The notes beneath the pieces are model-generated. The model was not told the origin of the DNA, did not search any database, and worked only from the letters and a program-made list of their open reading frames with translations. A DNA stretch of 64,000 nucleotides from Exercitatus varius (GTDB lineage: Bacteria > Pseudomonadota > Gammaproteobacteria > Enterobacterales > Pasteurellaceae), in NCBI RefSeq assembly GCF_029577735.1, contig NZ_JARQTO010000002.1, positions 260,800 through 324,799 of the forward strand. The letters are read 5' to 3'. Below are positions 9,801-17,642 of the stretch, piece after piece; position 1 is the stretch's first letter, and each line of letters starts with the position of its first letter. A program made the translations under genes and the position numbers.

Positions 9801-10287
9801 GATTGTCAGTTCCCGTTTTGCGGTAACCAAAAAAGGCAGTCGCCTGGGCATTGCCAGTCTGGATGATCGTTCGGGGCGTTTAGATATTACGCTCTTTGCG
9901 GAAGCCTTGGATAATTACGGCGAAAAACTGCAAAAAGATGCCATCGTAGTCGTTAAGGGGCAGGTAAGTTTCGATGATTTTACCCAAGGATTGCGTATGT
10001 CCGTGCGTGAACTGACGACGTTGGACGAAGCCCGTTCTCAATATGCGAAAAGCCTGGCAATTAGTCTGAAACAGGAGCAAATTACACCGCAGTTTATCCG
10101 TGAGTTTAAAACGGCGATCGAACCTTTTAGCGGCGGTACCATGCCAATTAACGTCTATTACGATAGTCCGCAGGGCAGAGCATTGCTTAAACTCGGAGTG
10201 CAATGGTACATCAAACCCAGCGATGATCTGCTTGCCGCCTTAGTAGGAATGTTGGGCGAAAGTGCGGTGGAATTAGAGTTTGAATAG
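6811..10287 (+). CDS. dnaE: DNA polymerase III alpha subunit
   Basis: DnaE is the replicative polymerase subunit. I start it at the ATG at 6811, eight bases after an AGAAGGA ribosome-binding site; an upstream GTG at 6781 has no such support. The resulting 1158 residues match E. coli (1160). The PHP domain is N-terminal (HLRTHSDFSMIDG). The catalytic aspartates are D400 and D402 in MPDFDVDFC and D554 in KFDFLGLRTL. The helix-hairpin-helix and OB domains follow, and the C terminus binds tau. Three USS lie in the N-terminal third, and one (10260) is in the last codons. The stop codon is 4 bases before the ATG of hda. Confidence 0.98.
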   Translation: MTQPRFVHLRTHSDFSMIDGIAKVKPLVKACVQENMVALGLTDFTNFCGLVKFYGEALSAGVKPIVGADVLVKSKLCGDERFELTLLAKNNEGYKNITLLLSKAYQRGYDDLPYIDQDWLIEHKEGVIILSGGRRGDIGQKLLKDNFADAESAVKFYQEFFPNHFYISLARVGHYDEERYIRTAMDLAKKHRIPLVATNDVVFLKTEDFEAHEIRVAIHDGYTLDDPKRPKLYTSQQYFRSEQEMCDLFADIPTALENTLLIAQRCNVTIRLGQYFLPQFPTGELSTEDYLIKRAKEGLEERLEFLFPDPKVRSENRQKYDERLDTELGVINQMGFPGYFLIVMEFIQWSKDNGVPVGPGRGSGAGSLVAYALKITDLDPLEFDLLFERFLNPERVSMPDFDVDFCMEGRDRVIDHVAETYGRGAVSQIITFGTMAAKAVIRDVGRVLGHAYGFVDRISKLVPPDPGMTLAKAFDMEPKLQEAYDSDEEVKDLIDMARKLEGVTRNAGKHAGGVVISPTLITDFSPLYCDSEGRHPVTHFDKNDVEYAGLVKFDFLGLRTLTIIKWALEMINARMVREGKPEIRIESIPLDDPESFKLLLNAETTAVFQLESRGMKDLIKRLQPDCFEDIIALVALFRPGPLQSGMVDNFIDRKHGREEVSYPDAEYQHISLKPILEPTYGIILYQEQVMQIAQVLAGYTLGGADLLRRAMGKKKPEEMAKQRSVFEEGAIKNGIDGKLAMKIFDLVEKFAGYGFNKSHSAAYALVSYQTLWLKAHFPAEFMAAVMTSEMDNTDKIVGLYDECLRMGLKVTPPDINTGKHHFSVNDHGEIVYGIGAIKGVGEGPIEALVKARNEGGIFKDLFDLCARVDLKQINRRTFESLIKSGAFDKLGPHRAALAKNLEDALQSSSQFAKDEAMGQADMFGVLTAGHAEVERKYANTPRWTEKQILDGERETLGLYLSSHPISRYLKELSHYSPNRLKDLVPNQRGQMSTACGLIVSSRFAVTKKGSRLGIASLDDRSGRLDITLFAEALDNYGEKLQKDAIVVVKGQVSFDDFTQGLRMSVRELTTLDEARSQYAKSLAISLKQEQITPQFIREFKTAIEPFSGGTMPINVYYDSPQGRALLKLGVQWYIKPSDDLLAALVGMLGESAVELEFE

Positions 10288-10291
10288 AAGC

Positions 10292-10984
10292 ATGTTGCAG
10301 TTATCTTTGCCGATTCACCAACTGGACGGGGAAACCTTTGCCAATTTTTACGGCAACAACAATCTGTTGTTGCTGGATTCTTTACGTAAAAATTTCACTC
10401 TTCCCCGCCAACAGTTTTTCTATATTTGGGGTGAAGAAGGCTGCGGTAAAAGTCATTTACTGAAAGCGATGACTCACCAATTTTTTGCGGAAAATCGTAC
10501 CGCACTTTATGTGCCGTTGTCGAAATCCGCTTATTTCTCGCCCGAAGTGCTGGATAATTTAGAACAGCAGGAATTGGTTTGCCTGGACGATTTACAATGC
10601 GTCACGGGTGATAAAGAATGGGAAATCGCGGTTTTTGATTTGTTCAATCGCATAAAAGAGCACGGCAATACCTTGCTGGCGGTGAGCGCCAATCAGTCGC
10701 CGAACGGTTTACCCGTTCAATTACCGGATCTGGCTTCGCGTTTGCGCTGGGGCGAAATTTATCAATTGCATCCGCTTGACGATCAGCAGAAAATTACCGC
10801 ACTTCAACGGAATGCGCATCAACGGGGCATTGATTTGCCGGATGAAACGGCGAATTTTCTGATAAAACGATTGGATCGCAATATGCATAATTTGTTTGGC
10901 GTGTTAGATCAGCTGGACAAGGCATCGCTGCAAGCGCAACGCAAGCTCACGATACCTTTTGTGAAAGAAACGTTAGGATTGTAA
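10292..10984 (+). CDS. hda: DnaA regulatory inactivator Hda
   Basis: Hda works with the DNA-loaded beta clamp to promote ATP hydrolysis by DnaA and prevent re-initiation. The start is the ATG at 10292, giving 230 residues. A TTG at 10280 overlapping dnaE is less likely. The N-terminal clamp-binding motif MLQLSLPIH is followed by a AAA+ domain with Walker A WGEEGCGKSHLL, Walker B LVCLDDLQ and the sensor region DLASRLRWG. The position 4 bases after dnaE suggests coupling of replication elongation and initiation control. Confidence 0.93.
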   Translation: MLQLSLPIHQLDGETFANFYGNNNLLLLDSLRKNFTLPRQQFFYIWGEEGCGKSHLLKAMTHQFFAENRTALYVPLSKSAYFSPEVLDNLEQQELVCLDDLQCVTGDKEWEIAVFDLFNRIKEHGNTLLAVSANQSPNGLPVQLPDLASRLRWGEIYQLHPLDDQQKITALQRNAHQRGIDLPDETANFLIKRLDRNMHNLFGVLDQLDKASLQAQRKLTIPFVKETLGL

Positions 10985-11001
10985 TGACGTTTGCATTCCG
11001 T

Positions 11002-11027
11002 AAAGCGCATTATAAACGCGCTTTTTC
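11002..11027 (+). terminator. Hairpin terminator of hda lying inside the 3' end of rdgC
   Basis: Stem AAAGCGC/GCGCTTT (11002-11008 and 11018-11024) followed by a T-run. It is placed for hda on the plus strand, but its bases also encode the last residues of the convergent rdgC. Confidence 0.7.
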
Positions 11028-11918
11028 ACCGCCGAAATCATCCAACAGATTTTCCGTCAGTTTCGCTAATTCGCCCGTCATCAGAATGAAATCCGCATCA
11101 AACCGCTGAGCATAATCTTCTTTCAGAATGTCATCATTTTTTTCGCGGATATTATCGGCGAATTTCAGGCGTTTCAAGGTTCCGTCGTCATTCAGGACAA
11201 AACTTAAATGATCGTCCCAGTCAAGCGCCAATTTGGTAATAAATTTACCTTTGCCCAAATGAGACAAGATTTCCTCACTGTCCAGAGGCTGATTTTTACA
11301 GCGAATTATGCCTTTATCGTCCGCCGCTTTGAGCTCCGCTTCTTCAAGTGCGGTCAAATATTGCGGAGTTTTTCCTTCGGCGATCCAGCTTGTCATCACG
11401 TCTGCCGGTTCGTTGGCAAACGCAAGCGGCACCACCGGCAACGAACCCAACGATTTACGCAATAACGCCAAAGCGTCTTCCGCCCGTTTGCTCGACGCCG
11501 CATCCACATAAATTAAATTCGTTTCCGTATTGATCCAAACCGCCGTTTGTTGATTCTTGCTGAATGCACGCGGCAGCAGCACGGACACGACGTCGTCTTT
11601 CAGCGCCTGTTTTTCGGTTTTCTTTAATTTGCGGTTTTCCTTCTGTTCCAATTCCTCTACGCGGTTGTCCAATTCCCGTTTCACCACATGGCTTGGGATG
11701 ATTTTTTCTTCTTTATGCGCCACCAACAGAATCTGCTTGTTTACAGAAAAATGCAGCAACGGCGAACCTCGCAACGGTTCCGCCCAACCGAATTTACTCA
11801 TATCCGACTGTCCGCACGGGTGGTAGGCATTTTGCGCCAGATTCCGCTGCAGCGCTTCCTCAGACCAATCCAAACGTTTTGTCAGACGATAAATCATCAC
11901 ATTTTTAAACCAATACAT
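11010..11918 (-). CDS. rdgC: Recombination-associated protein RdgC
   Basis: RdgC is a ring-shaped DNA-binding protein that modulates RecA. The 302-residue protein matches the family over its whole length, starting MYWFKNVMIYRLTKRLDWS and ending in the conserved region EDYAQRFDADFILMTGELAKL. It lacks cysteine-rich or catalytic motifs, as expected. It is transcribed towards hda, and the two 3' ends share a terminator hairpin. A USS lies just upstream of the gene (11941) and one inside it (11346). Confidence 0.95.
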   Translation of the reverse strand: MYWFKNVMIYRLTKRLDWSEEALQRNLAQNAYHPCGQSDMSKFGWAEPLRGSPLLHFSVNKQILLVAHKEEKIIPSHVVKRELDNRVEELEQKENRKLKKTEKQALKDDVVSVLLPRAFSKNQQTAVWINTETNLIYVDAASSKRAEDALALLRKSLGSLPVVPLAFANEPADVMTSWIAEGKTPQYLTALEEAELKAADDKGIIRCKNQPLDSEEILSHLGKGKFITKLALDWDDHLSFVLNDDGTLKRLKFADNIREKNDDILKEDYAQRFDADFILMTGELAKLTENLLDDFGGEKARL

Positions 11919-11974
11919 AATAATCCCTTTTAGAATGGAAAAGTGCGGTCGATTTTAGCATAGTTTTTTTAACC

Positions 11975-12004
11975 TAAAAAAATCCCCGAATAATTATTCG
12001 GGGC
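11975..12004 (-). terminator. Terminator after garK
   Basis: The perfect palindrome CCCCGAATAATTATTCGGGG (11984-12003), followed on the minus strand by A and seven T residues. Confidence 0.85.
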
Positions 12005-12027
12005 GTTTTGATGTTAATGGAATACGT

Positions 12028-13161
12028 TTAATGAGCGAGTTTATACAATCTGGCAACATTTTGTGCCGCGGATTCTAAGTTTTCCCGTCCTTTTGCCAGA
12101 GTTTCTTCCAATGTACCTAACTGGCGGATAATCGGAAATACCGCATCAATTCCATGATTATAAACTACATCATAATCTTCTCGTAAACATCCTGTAATGG
12201 CAATAACCGGTTTATTGTTGGCTTTTGCCGTTTTTGCCACACCAATAGGCGTTTTACCATGGATAGTCTGGCTGTCCATGCGACCTTCTCCGGTAATGAC
12301 TAAATCCGCATCTTTCAGATGTTCAGCTAAACGGACGGCATCTATCACGATTTGTACACCGGCTTTTAGCTGTACGTTTGGTAGTAATAATAGCCCTCCG
12401 CCCATGCCGCCGGCGGCTCCCGCACCAGCCTGATCACGAATATTTAAATGCAAGTCTCGTTCGGCAATCTTAGCAAAATGAGCTAATGCCCGGTCAAGCT
12501 GTTCAACCATATTGGGGGTAGCGCCTTTTTGCGGACCAAATGTTGCTGATGCTCCTTTTTCACCACAAAGCGGATTATTTACGTCACAAGCAACTTGGAG
12601 TTCTACATTTTGTAAGCGGGCATCAAGAGAAGTGCGGTCAATTTTTTCAATATTGTTTAATGCGCTTCCGCCAAATCCGATCTCTTTACCATTTATATCT
12701 AAAAACCGGATACCAAGTGCTTGTAACATACCGACACCACCATCGTTAGTTGCACTTCCACCGATACCGAGGATGAGTTTTTTTACACCGAGATCTAGTG
12801 CGGCTTTAATTAATTCGCCGGTACCGTAACTGGTCGTTTTAGTCGGATCTCGTTTTTCAATCGGTACCAAATGTAAACCGGATGCAGCCGCCATTTCGAT
12901 GATTGCTGTTTGTTCATCACCAGAAATAGCGAATTCAGCTTTAACTTTATTACCAAGCGGTGCAGTAACTTCAACGGTAATTAAACGTCCTTGCAAGGCA
13001 TCTGCCAGAGATTGTACGGTACCTTCACCTCCATCCGCCATAGGAATTTTCACATAAGTTGCGTTTGGGAAAACTTTTTTGAAGCCTGTTTCGATAGCAT
13101 CCGCCACACCGAGTGCGGAGAGGCTTTCTTTAAATGAATCAGGAGCAATAACTATTTTCAT
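12028..13161 (-). CDS. garK: Glycerate 2-kinase, GarK/GlxK family
   Basis: This enzyme phosphorylates glycerate to 2-phosphoglycerate, feeding glucarate/galactarate or glyoxylate-derived glycerate into glycolysis. The 377-residue protein has the family signatures MKIVIAPDSFKESL at the N terminus, MADGGEGT at about 42, the glycine-rich GIGGSATNDGGVGMLQALG at about 132, and ITGEGRMDSQT in the C-terminal half. It lies 16 bases after a GntP-type permease gene, with a CdaR-type regulator upstream, the same trio I recall at HI0091-HI0093 in Haemophilus influenzae. Base composition becomes AT-richer from here towards cdaR. One USS is at 12630. Confidence 0.9.
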   Translation of the reverse strand: MKIVIAPDSFKESLSALGVADAIETGFKKVFPNATYVKIPMADGGEGTVQSLADALQGRLITVEVTAPLGNKVKAEFAISGDEQTAIIEMAAASGLHLVPIEKRDPTKTTSYGTGELIKAALDLGVKKLILGIGGSATNDGGVGMLQALGIRFLDINGKEIGFGGSALNNIEKIDRTSLDARLQNVELQVACDVNNPLCGEKGASATFGPQKGATPNMVEQLDRALAHFAKIAERDLHLNIRDQAGAGAAGGMGGGLLLLPNVQLKAGVQIVIDAVRLAEHLKDADLVITGEGRMDSQTIHGKTPIGVAKTAKANNKPVIAITGCLREDYDVVYNHGIDAVFPIIRQLGTLEETLAKGRENLESAAQNVARLYKLAH

Positions 13162-13177
13162 AATGGATCACCTTTAA

Positions 13178-14437
13178 TTAGAAGATATTAAATACACCAA
13201 AAATAAGAGTTGAAATGACAGTCATTATCAGACCAACGGCAGTTTCATAAGGAATCAGCTTTAAACGCTCACGAATGTCCATATTCATACTTCCGCCGGT
13301 GGCGTGAAAGAATGAGCCGTGAGGCATGTGATCAAGTACTGTTGCTCCCGCATGAATCATCGCAGCACTGGCAAGTCCGGAAACACCTAATTCGAGTAGA
13401 GTACCACTGAAAACTTGTGATGCGACAACCGTACCAGCTGTAGTGGAGGCCGTTGCTAGAGACATCAGGATACCGGAAATCGGAGCAAGCAGATAAGATG
13501 GTAAACCTGAAATCGTTAAATTTTCAATTAAGACATCTTTTAAGCTTGAATTTGCAATAACTCCGGCTAATGCTCCTGTGCCAAGCAACATAATGGCAAC
13601 AGGAGCCATCTTCCCTAAACCAATGATAGCAAATTGATTGATGGAACGTGCTTTTCCCATACAAATCGCTCCCAAAATACCACCTACAGGTAAAGCAATT
13701 AACGGGTCTACCTGAATACCTGCAATCGGGCGTAATGTTAATAAGATAATAGCAGTTAGTGGTGCTACGATAGCCGGAAGGAATTTAGGCAAATCATCAC
13801 TCATTTCGGTGACTTCGTAACTTTCTACTTTTGATCCTTTCTTAATTAATAAGTTAGCCAAGAAATAGGTTAGAATTACACCAAAGATAGCTGGAATAAT
13901 ACCTGCGGTCATTACGGAGGTGAGCGGCAAATGGAAAGTATCTGAGGCTGCAATGGCATTGGGGTTAGGTGACATGATATTTCCTGCTTTACCACCTCCA
14001 ATCATGGCAAACAGGGTTGCCATTTTAGATAAATTGCCGCGTTTAGCTAACGCTAGCGCAATGGGCGAAACGGTAATGACCGCTACATCTATAAAGACAC
14101 CTGCGGTTGTAAGAATCATTGTAGCTAGGATAAGAGCCATCAAGGCGCGGGTTTCGCCAAGTTTTTTGACAATAGTTTCCGCGATAGTATTGGCAGCACC
14201 GGATTCAATCAATACACCTGCTAGCATACCGGCAGCTAAAATTCGCATAACGGCAGTAGTAATTCCTTGTGCACCGTCAATCATTAATTTAACGGTTTGT
14301 GTAAGATCTGCTCCACCGACTAATCCCCCGATTAATGCGCCAACAATCATTCCGTATGCCGGTGGAACTTTTTTTAGAATAAGAATGATTGCAACTGCTA
14401 GAGCTACGATTGCGCCTAATGTAGTAACTGTTATCAT
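13178..14437 (-). CDS. GntP-family permease, probable glycerate or sugar-acid transporter
   Basis: A 419-residue polytopic membrane protein of the GntP family. Signatures include ILKKVPPAYGMIVGALIGG near the N terminus and GGGKAGNIMSPNPNAIAASD at about 165. The start is the ATG at 14437, seven bases after GAGGGG; a longer upstream frame lacks a ribosome-binding site. Known GntP proteins import gluconate and related acids. Because it lies between a glycerate kinase and a CdaR-type regulator, its substrate is probably glycerate or a closely related acid, which is an inference from context. No USS occurs in this gene. Confidence 0.85.
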   Translation of the reverse strand: MITVTTLGAIVALAVAIILILKKVPPAYGMIVGALIGGLVGGADLTQTVKLMIDGAQGITTAVMRILAAGMLAGVLIESGAANTIAETIVKKLGETRALMALILATMILTTAGVFIDVAVITVSPIALALAKRGNLSKMATLFAMIGGGKAGNIMSPNPNAIAASDTFHLPLTSVMTAGIIPAIFGVILTYFLANLLIKKGSKVESYEVTEMSDDLPKFLPAIVAPLTAIILLTLRPIAGIQVDPLIALPVGGILGAICMGKARSINQFAIIGLGKMAPVAIMLLGTGALAGVIANSSLKDVLIENLTISGLPSYLLAPISGILMSLATASTTAGTVVASQVFSGTLLELGVSGLASAAMIHAGATVLDHMPHGSFFHATGGSMNMDIRERLKLIPYETAVGLIMTVISTLIFGVFNIF

Positions 14438-14476
14438 AGAATTTCCCCTCGTTATCAAGTTGAGAAGGATTATTAC

Positions 14477-14523
14477 CACAATTTAGTGTTGTGTCTTTAT
14501 AATAATTAACAATAATATGCCAA
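14477..14523 (-). promoter_or_regulatory. Promoter of gntP-garK with a small inverted repeat
   Basis: On the minus strand a -35 TTGGCA (14518-14523) and a -10 TATAAA (14496-14501) are separated by 16 bases. Just downstream, at the expected transcription start, is the imperfect inverted repeat CACAA-N7-TTGTG (14477-14493), a possible operator for the adjacent CdaR-type regulator. The promoter is read from sequence; the operator is a guess. Confidence 0.42.
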
Positions 14524-14548
14524 GTATGGTTGTCCTTTTTGGATTTTT

Positions 14549-15655
14549 CTACAATAACTTATTTAGTATAGTGCTTAAATAAAAAATAAATTTATCATCT
14601 ATCTTATTGAAATATAAGCCGGTTATACGTTCTATTTTAGCCAGACGATAGCGTAGTGTATTGATATGAATGAACAGATTCTTCGAAGTGAGAGCTAGAT
14701 CACAATTTGATAAAAAATATTGTTGTAGTGTTTTTTGTAGTACAAAGGTTTCATCGTTGTCATAAAGTGCTTGTAAAGGTTCTAATAACTTTTCTGCTTG
14801 CCAGGTGGCGGATAAGTTATCTAGTAATACTGGCAAACGATGTTGTTCAAATACGTAAAGAGAGCGTTTGGGATAGGATCTTAAGCCGAAATTTAAGGTA
14901 CTGAGCGCTGTTTGAAATGATTGTGCAATTGTCATGTCGAACGTGAAATGGGTACCGATAGCAATTTTATATTCATGATAAGACATATCTGGTGGTAACA
15001 ATTTGTTGGTTTGTTTATTTTGTAGCAAGTCTAAACATTGAGTACTAGGGATCAGTACTGCAATTTCGTTTAAAGATAACACTGCACAGTTATATTTGGT
15101 TTCCAGATAAGTGACTATCGATTGTAATTTATTGATAGTGGAGTCCTGTAGTTTTATTATGGCGACAGTTGTTGGAGTTTGTAAATCGAATTGGAAAAAT
15201 TTCGCTTGATTTATTAAGGTATTGGAAGGGATTTTATTCTCTAACAGCTGTAAAATGAATTCTTCTCTGTAGCGACGTTCCCAACGTTCTTTTTCCAGTA
15301 ATACATGCTGTTCAATTATCAACTCCGCAGTCATTTTCACCAATTCGGCATAAGGTTTTACTTGTTCAGGTTCCCCTGAAATGCCAACGACTCCGAGAAT
15401 TTCACCTAAATATACAATAGGTAAATTTATTCCCATTTTTACTTCATGATTCCATTTTCGCACTAATTCTTCATCAATAATAACAGTACGATTCTCTCGA
15501 ATAGATATCATTGCACCGATATGTTTTTGATTGAGGCGACGGGGATCCCCGGAAGCAATAATGATTCCTTGTTCATCCATTACATTAACCGAAGAATCTA
15601 TTATTTTCATTGTTCGTTGGACAATATTTTGTGCAATGGTTTTATTTAATTTCAT
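14549..15655 (-). CDS. cdaR: CdaR/SdaR-type sugar-diacid transcriptional regulator
   Basis: CdaR-type activators respond to glucarate, galactarate or glycerate and switch on their catabolic genes. The 368-residue protein has an N-terminal diacid-recognition domain (IAQNIVQRTMKIIDSSVNVMD and GIIIASGDPRRLNQKH). A middle GGDEF-like region follows, and a C-terminal PucR-type helix-turn-helix contains HINTLRYRLAKIERITG. It lies upstream of, and in the same direction as, the gntP-like and garK genes. An AAGGAAG ribosome-binding site supports the start. The DNA is visibly more AT-rich than the flanks and holds no USS. Confidence 0.88.
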   Translation of the reverse strand: MKLNKTIAQNIVQRTMKIIDSSVNVMDEQGIIIASGDPRRLNQKHIGAMISIRENRTVIIDEELVRKWNHEVKMGINLPIVYLGEILGVVGISGEPEQVKPYAELVKMTAELIIEQHVLLEKERWERRYREEFILQLLENKIPSNTLINQAKFFQFDLQTPTTVAIIKLQDSTINKLQSIVTYLETKYNCAVLSLNEIAVLIPSTQCLDLLQNKQTNKLLPPDMSYHEYKIAIGTHFTFDMTIAQSFQTALSTLNFGLRSYPKRSLYVFEQHRLPVLLDNLSATWQAEKLLEPLQALYDNDETFVLQKTLQQYFLSNCDLALTSKNLFIHINTLRYRLAKIERITGLYFNKIDDKFIFYLSTILNKLL

Positions 15656-16109
15656 AGCACTGAGCTTCCTTTGAAATTAAGATTAGGTTAATTAGTTTCC
15701 GATTGTAATACATTAAATATTTCTCAAGTGTAGTTTACAATCTGTAATTGAAGTATAGCCAGAACATTCCGATTCCAATATTTTAAGAAGATTCTAGCTT
15801 AATTGCAGCATCAGAAAAGTTTATCCGTCGGTTCATACTTCGTATCATCTTACTTTCAATATTTTCACAATTTAGTTCTCCTTTATTTCGAAAGATTTTA
15901 ATCAAATAGTATATATAGTGAAGCTTAGCTACTTTTAGAATACCAAAATTTGGCTTAGCGACAAGTTTGATAACTTCCGCATATAAGATATGCTCTGTTT
16001 CTCAAAATTCAGCGATCAGGTTCAGCTCAAAGTGCGGTCAAAATTTTCATCGTTTTTTGCGGGTTAAGATTTGCCCGCCATCACGGTAATTGTGGCGGCG
16101 GGACGCGGG
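15656..16109. other. Intergenic region between cdaR and the second GntP gene
   Basis: 454 bases, AT-rich and without a credible gene. On the minus strand near cdaR a possible promoter TTGTAA-N17-TTTAAT can be seen. At the other end there are one USS (16030-16038) and a CCGCCA/TGGCGG hairpin just after the permease stop. No riboswitch or tRNA was recognised. Confidence 0.5.
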
Positions 16110-17486
16110 TTATAGCAAAATTAGAGAAAGAACGTAAACCGTTAATATTCCGACAATGCCCATAATGAAAGTCAGCATACTTTGAGTGCGATATCCTTGT
16201 GGCGGCGTCATTCCGGTGAAATTGGTGACTACCCAGAAATAACTGTCGTTGGCGTGGGAAACGCACATAGCACCGGCGGCAATCGCCATGACGGTTAACG
16301 CCGCCGCGATTTCGGTCGTGAGGTTCAGGGCGGTCATCAGAGAATCATCCGCATTGAACATTCCCATAATAGAGGCGGTGGTGATGATGGCGACGGTCGA
16401 ACTGCCTTGTGCGGTTTTTAAGATCGCCGAAATAATGAACGGGAAAAAAATCCCCGCCGAACTAATGGCTACTGCGTTTTGTTTAATGTATTCTACAAAG
16501 CCCGCTTCGGTAATCACTTTGCCTAACACGCCGCCGGCGGCGGTGATGAACAGAATCGGGCCGACGATTTTGAGCGTATCGTTGGTTAAGGCGTCAAATT
16601 CGCCGATTTTGCCGGTATTCAGTAGCAAAAAAACAGAGAAAATCACACCGACTGCCAGGGCGATAATCGGATTGCCCAAAAATTGCAGCAAGACGCCTAA
16701 TTCTCCTTCGATACCCATGATTTTTCCGGTGGAACCGAGCGCCATAAATAAGATAGGCATGAAAATCGGGGCCAGGCTTAAAAAGCCGCTCGGCAGTTTG
16801 CCGTAATGTTCGAGCAATTCTTCATAGCTTTTACTGATAACTTTGTCGCTTTCAGCTTCATCCAATACAATTTTCGGACCGACGGATTTGGCGAAAAGAT
16901 AGCTTGCGAACAATACGGGAACGGAAACTACCGCGCCCATCGTCATTACCAGTAAAATATTACCGCTTAATCCCACTGCGCCTGCTGCGGCAATCGGGCC
17001 GGGTGTGGGCGGAATGAACACATGCGAGGTATACAAACCGGCACTTAACGCCACCGCCATGCCCACGGGATTGGCGGCGATTTTTTTATGAATGGCTTCC
17101 CGAATCGGATTCAGCACGACGAACCCGCTGTCGCAGAAAACGGGAATACCCACAACCCAACCCATAATCAGCATGGCGAGTTCGGGGCGTTTTTGTCCGA
17201 CTATTTTAACCACCATGTCCGCTAATTTCAGCGCGGCGCCGGTTTTTTCCAGTACAGTGCCGATAATGGCGCCGAAGATAATTACGATACCGATGCTTTT
17301 AAAGGTTCCGCTGAAACCGTCCCCGATCAGGCCGGGAATTCTTGCCAAGCCGATACCCGCCACTAACGCGAGGGCGAGGGAAATGGTCATTAAGGCTAAA
17401 AACGGGTGAACTTTGAGCTTTGAAATCAGCAAAATCATAATAATAATGGCAATAACAAAGCAAATAATGAGTGATATACCGGTCAT
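16110..17486 (-). CDS. Second GntP-family permease (gluconate/sugar-acid type)
   Basis: A 458-residue polytopic membrane protein with GntP signatures: the N-terminal run MTGISLIICFVIAIIIMILL, GIPVFCDSGFVVLNP at about residue 128 and SHVFIPPTPGPIAAAG at about 165. It is closer to the YgbN/DsdX/GntT branch than the permease at 13.2 kb. The ATG at 17486 follows AAGGAG by eight bases. No kinase or dehydrogenase gene adjoins it, so the substrate cannot be named. A near-consensus CRP site lies 78-99 bases upstream, so catabolite control is likely. Confidence 0.86.
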   Translation of the reverse strand: MTGISLIICFVIAIIIMILLISKLKVHPFLALMTISLALALVAGIGLARIPGLIGDGFSGTFKSIGIVIIFGAIIGTVLEKTGAALKLADMVVKIVGQKRPELAMLIMGWVVGIPVFCDSGFVVLNPIREAIHKKIAANPVGMAVALSAGLYTSHVFIPPTPGPIAAAGAVGLSGNILLVMTMGAVVSVPVLFASYLFAKSVGPKIVLDEAESDKVISKSYEELLEHYGKLPSGFLSLAPIFMPILFMALGSTGKIMGIEGELGVLLQFLGNPIIALAVGVIFSVFLLLNTGKIGEFDALTNDTLKIVGPILFITAAGGVLGKVITEAGFVEYIKQNAVAISSAGIFFPFIISAILKTAQGSSTVAIITTASIMGMFNADDSLMTALNLTTEIAAALTVMAIAAGAMCVSHANDSYFWVVTNFTGMTPPQGYRTQSMLTFIMGIVGILTVYVLSLILL

Positions 17487-17563
17487 AATGGCAACTCCTT
17501 TTTTGCAAAATTTCGTAATTATCCTAGGTTCGCGGTGGCGGAGTTGCAACCGGCATTTTGGTA

Positions 17564-17585
17564 AAATGTGAATTGGATCACAATA
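17564..17585 (-). promoter_or_regulatory. CRP-binding site upstream of the second GntP permease
   Basis: TGTGA-ATTGGA-TCACA, a perfect core; 14 of the 16 half-site bases match the E. coli 22-bp consensus. A -10-like GATAAT lies at 17518-17523 on the minus strand, placing the site centre about 61-63 bases upstream of the expected start, a class I position. Confidence 0.72.
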
Positions 17586-17613
17586 AAAAACGGCGAAAAA
17601 CTCGCCGTTTTTT
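17585..17613 (-). terminator. Terminator after rlmKL
   Basis: AAAAAACGGCGA / TCGCCGTTTTTT hairpin, usable in both directions, just downstream of the rlmKL stop. It abuts the CRP site of the permease. A USS follows at 17616-17624. Confidence 0.8.
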
Positions 17614-17642
17614 GACCGCACTTTTATTGGAAATCGCTTGAA

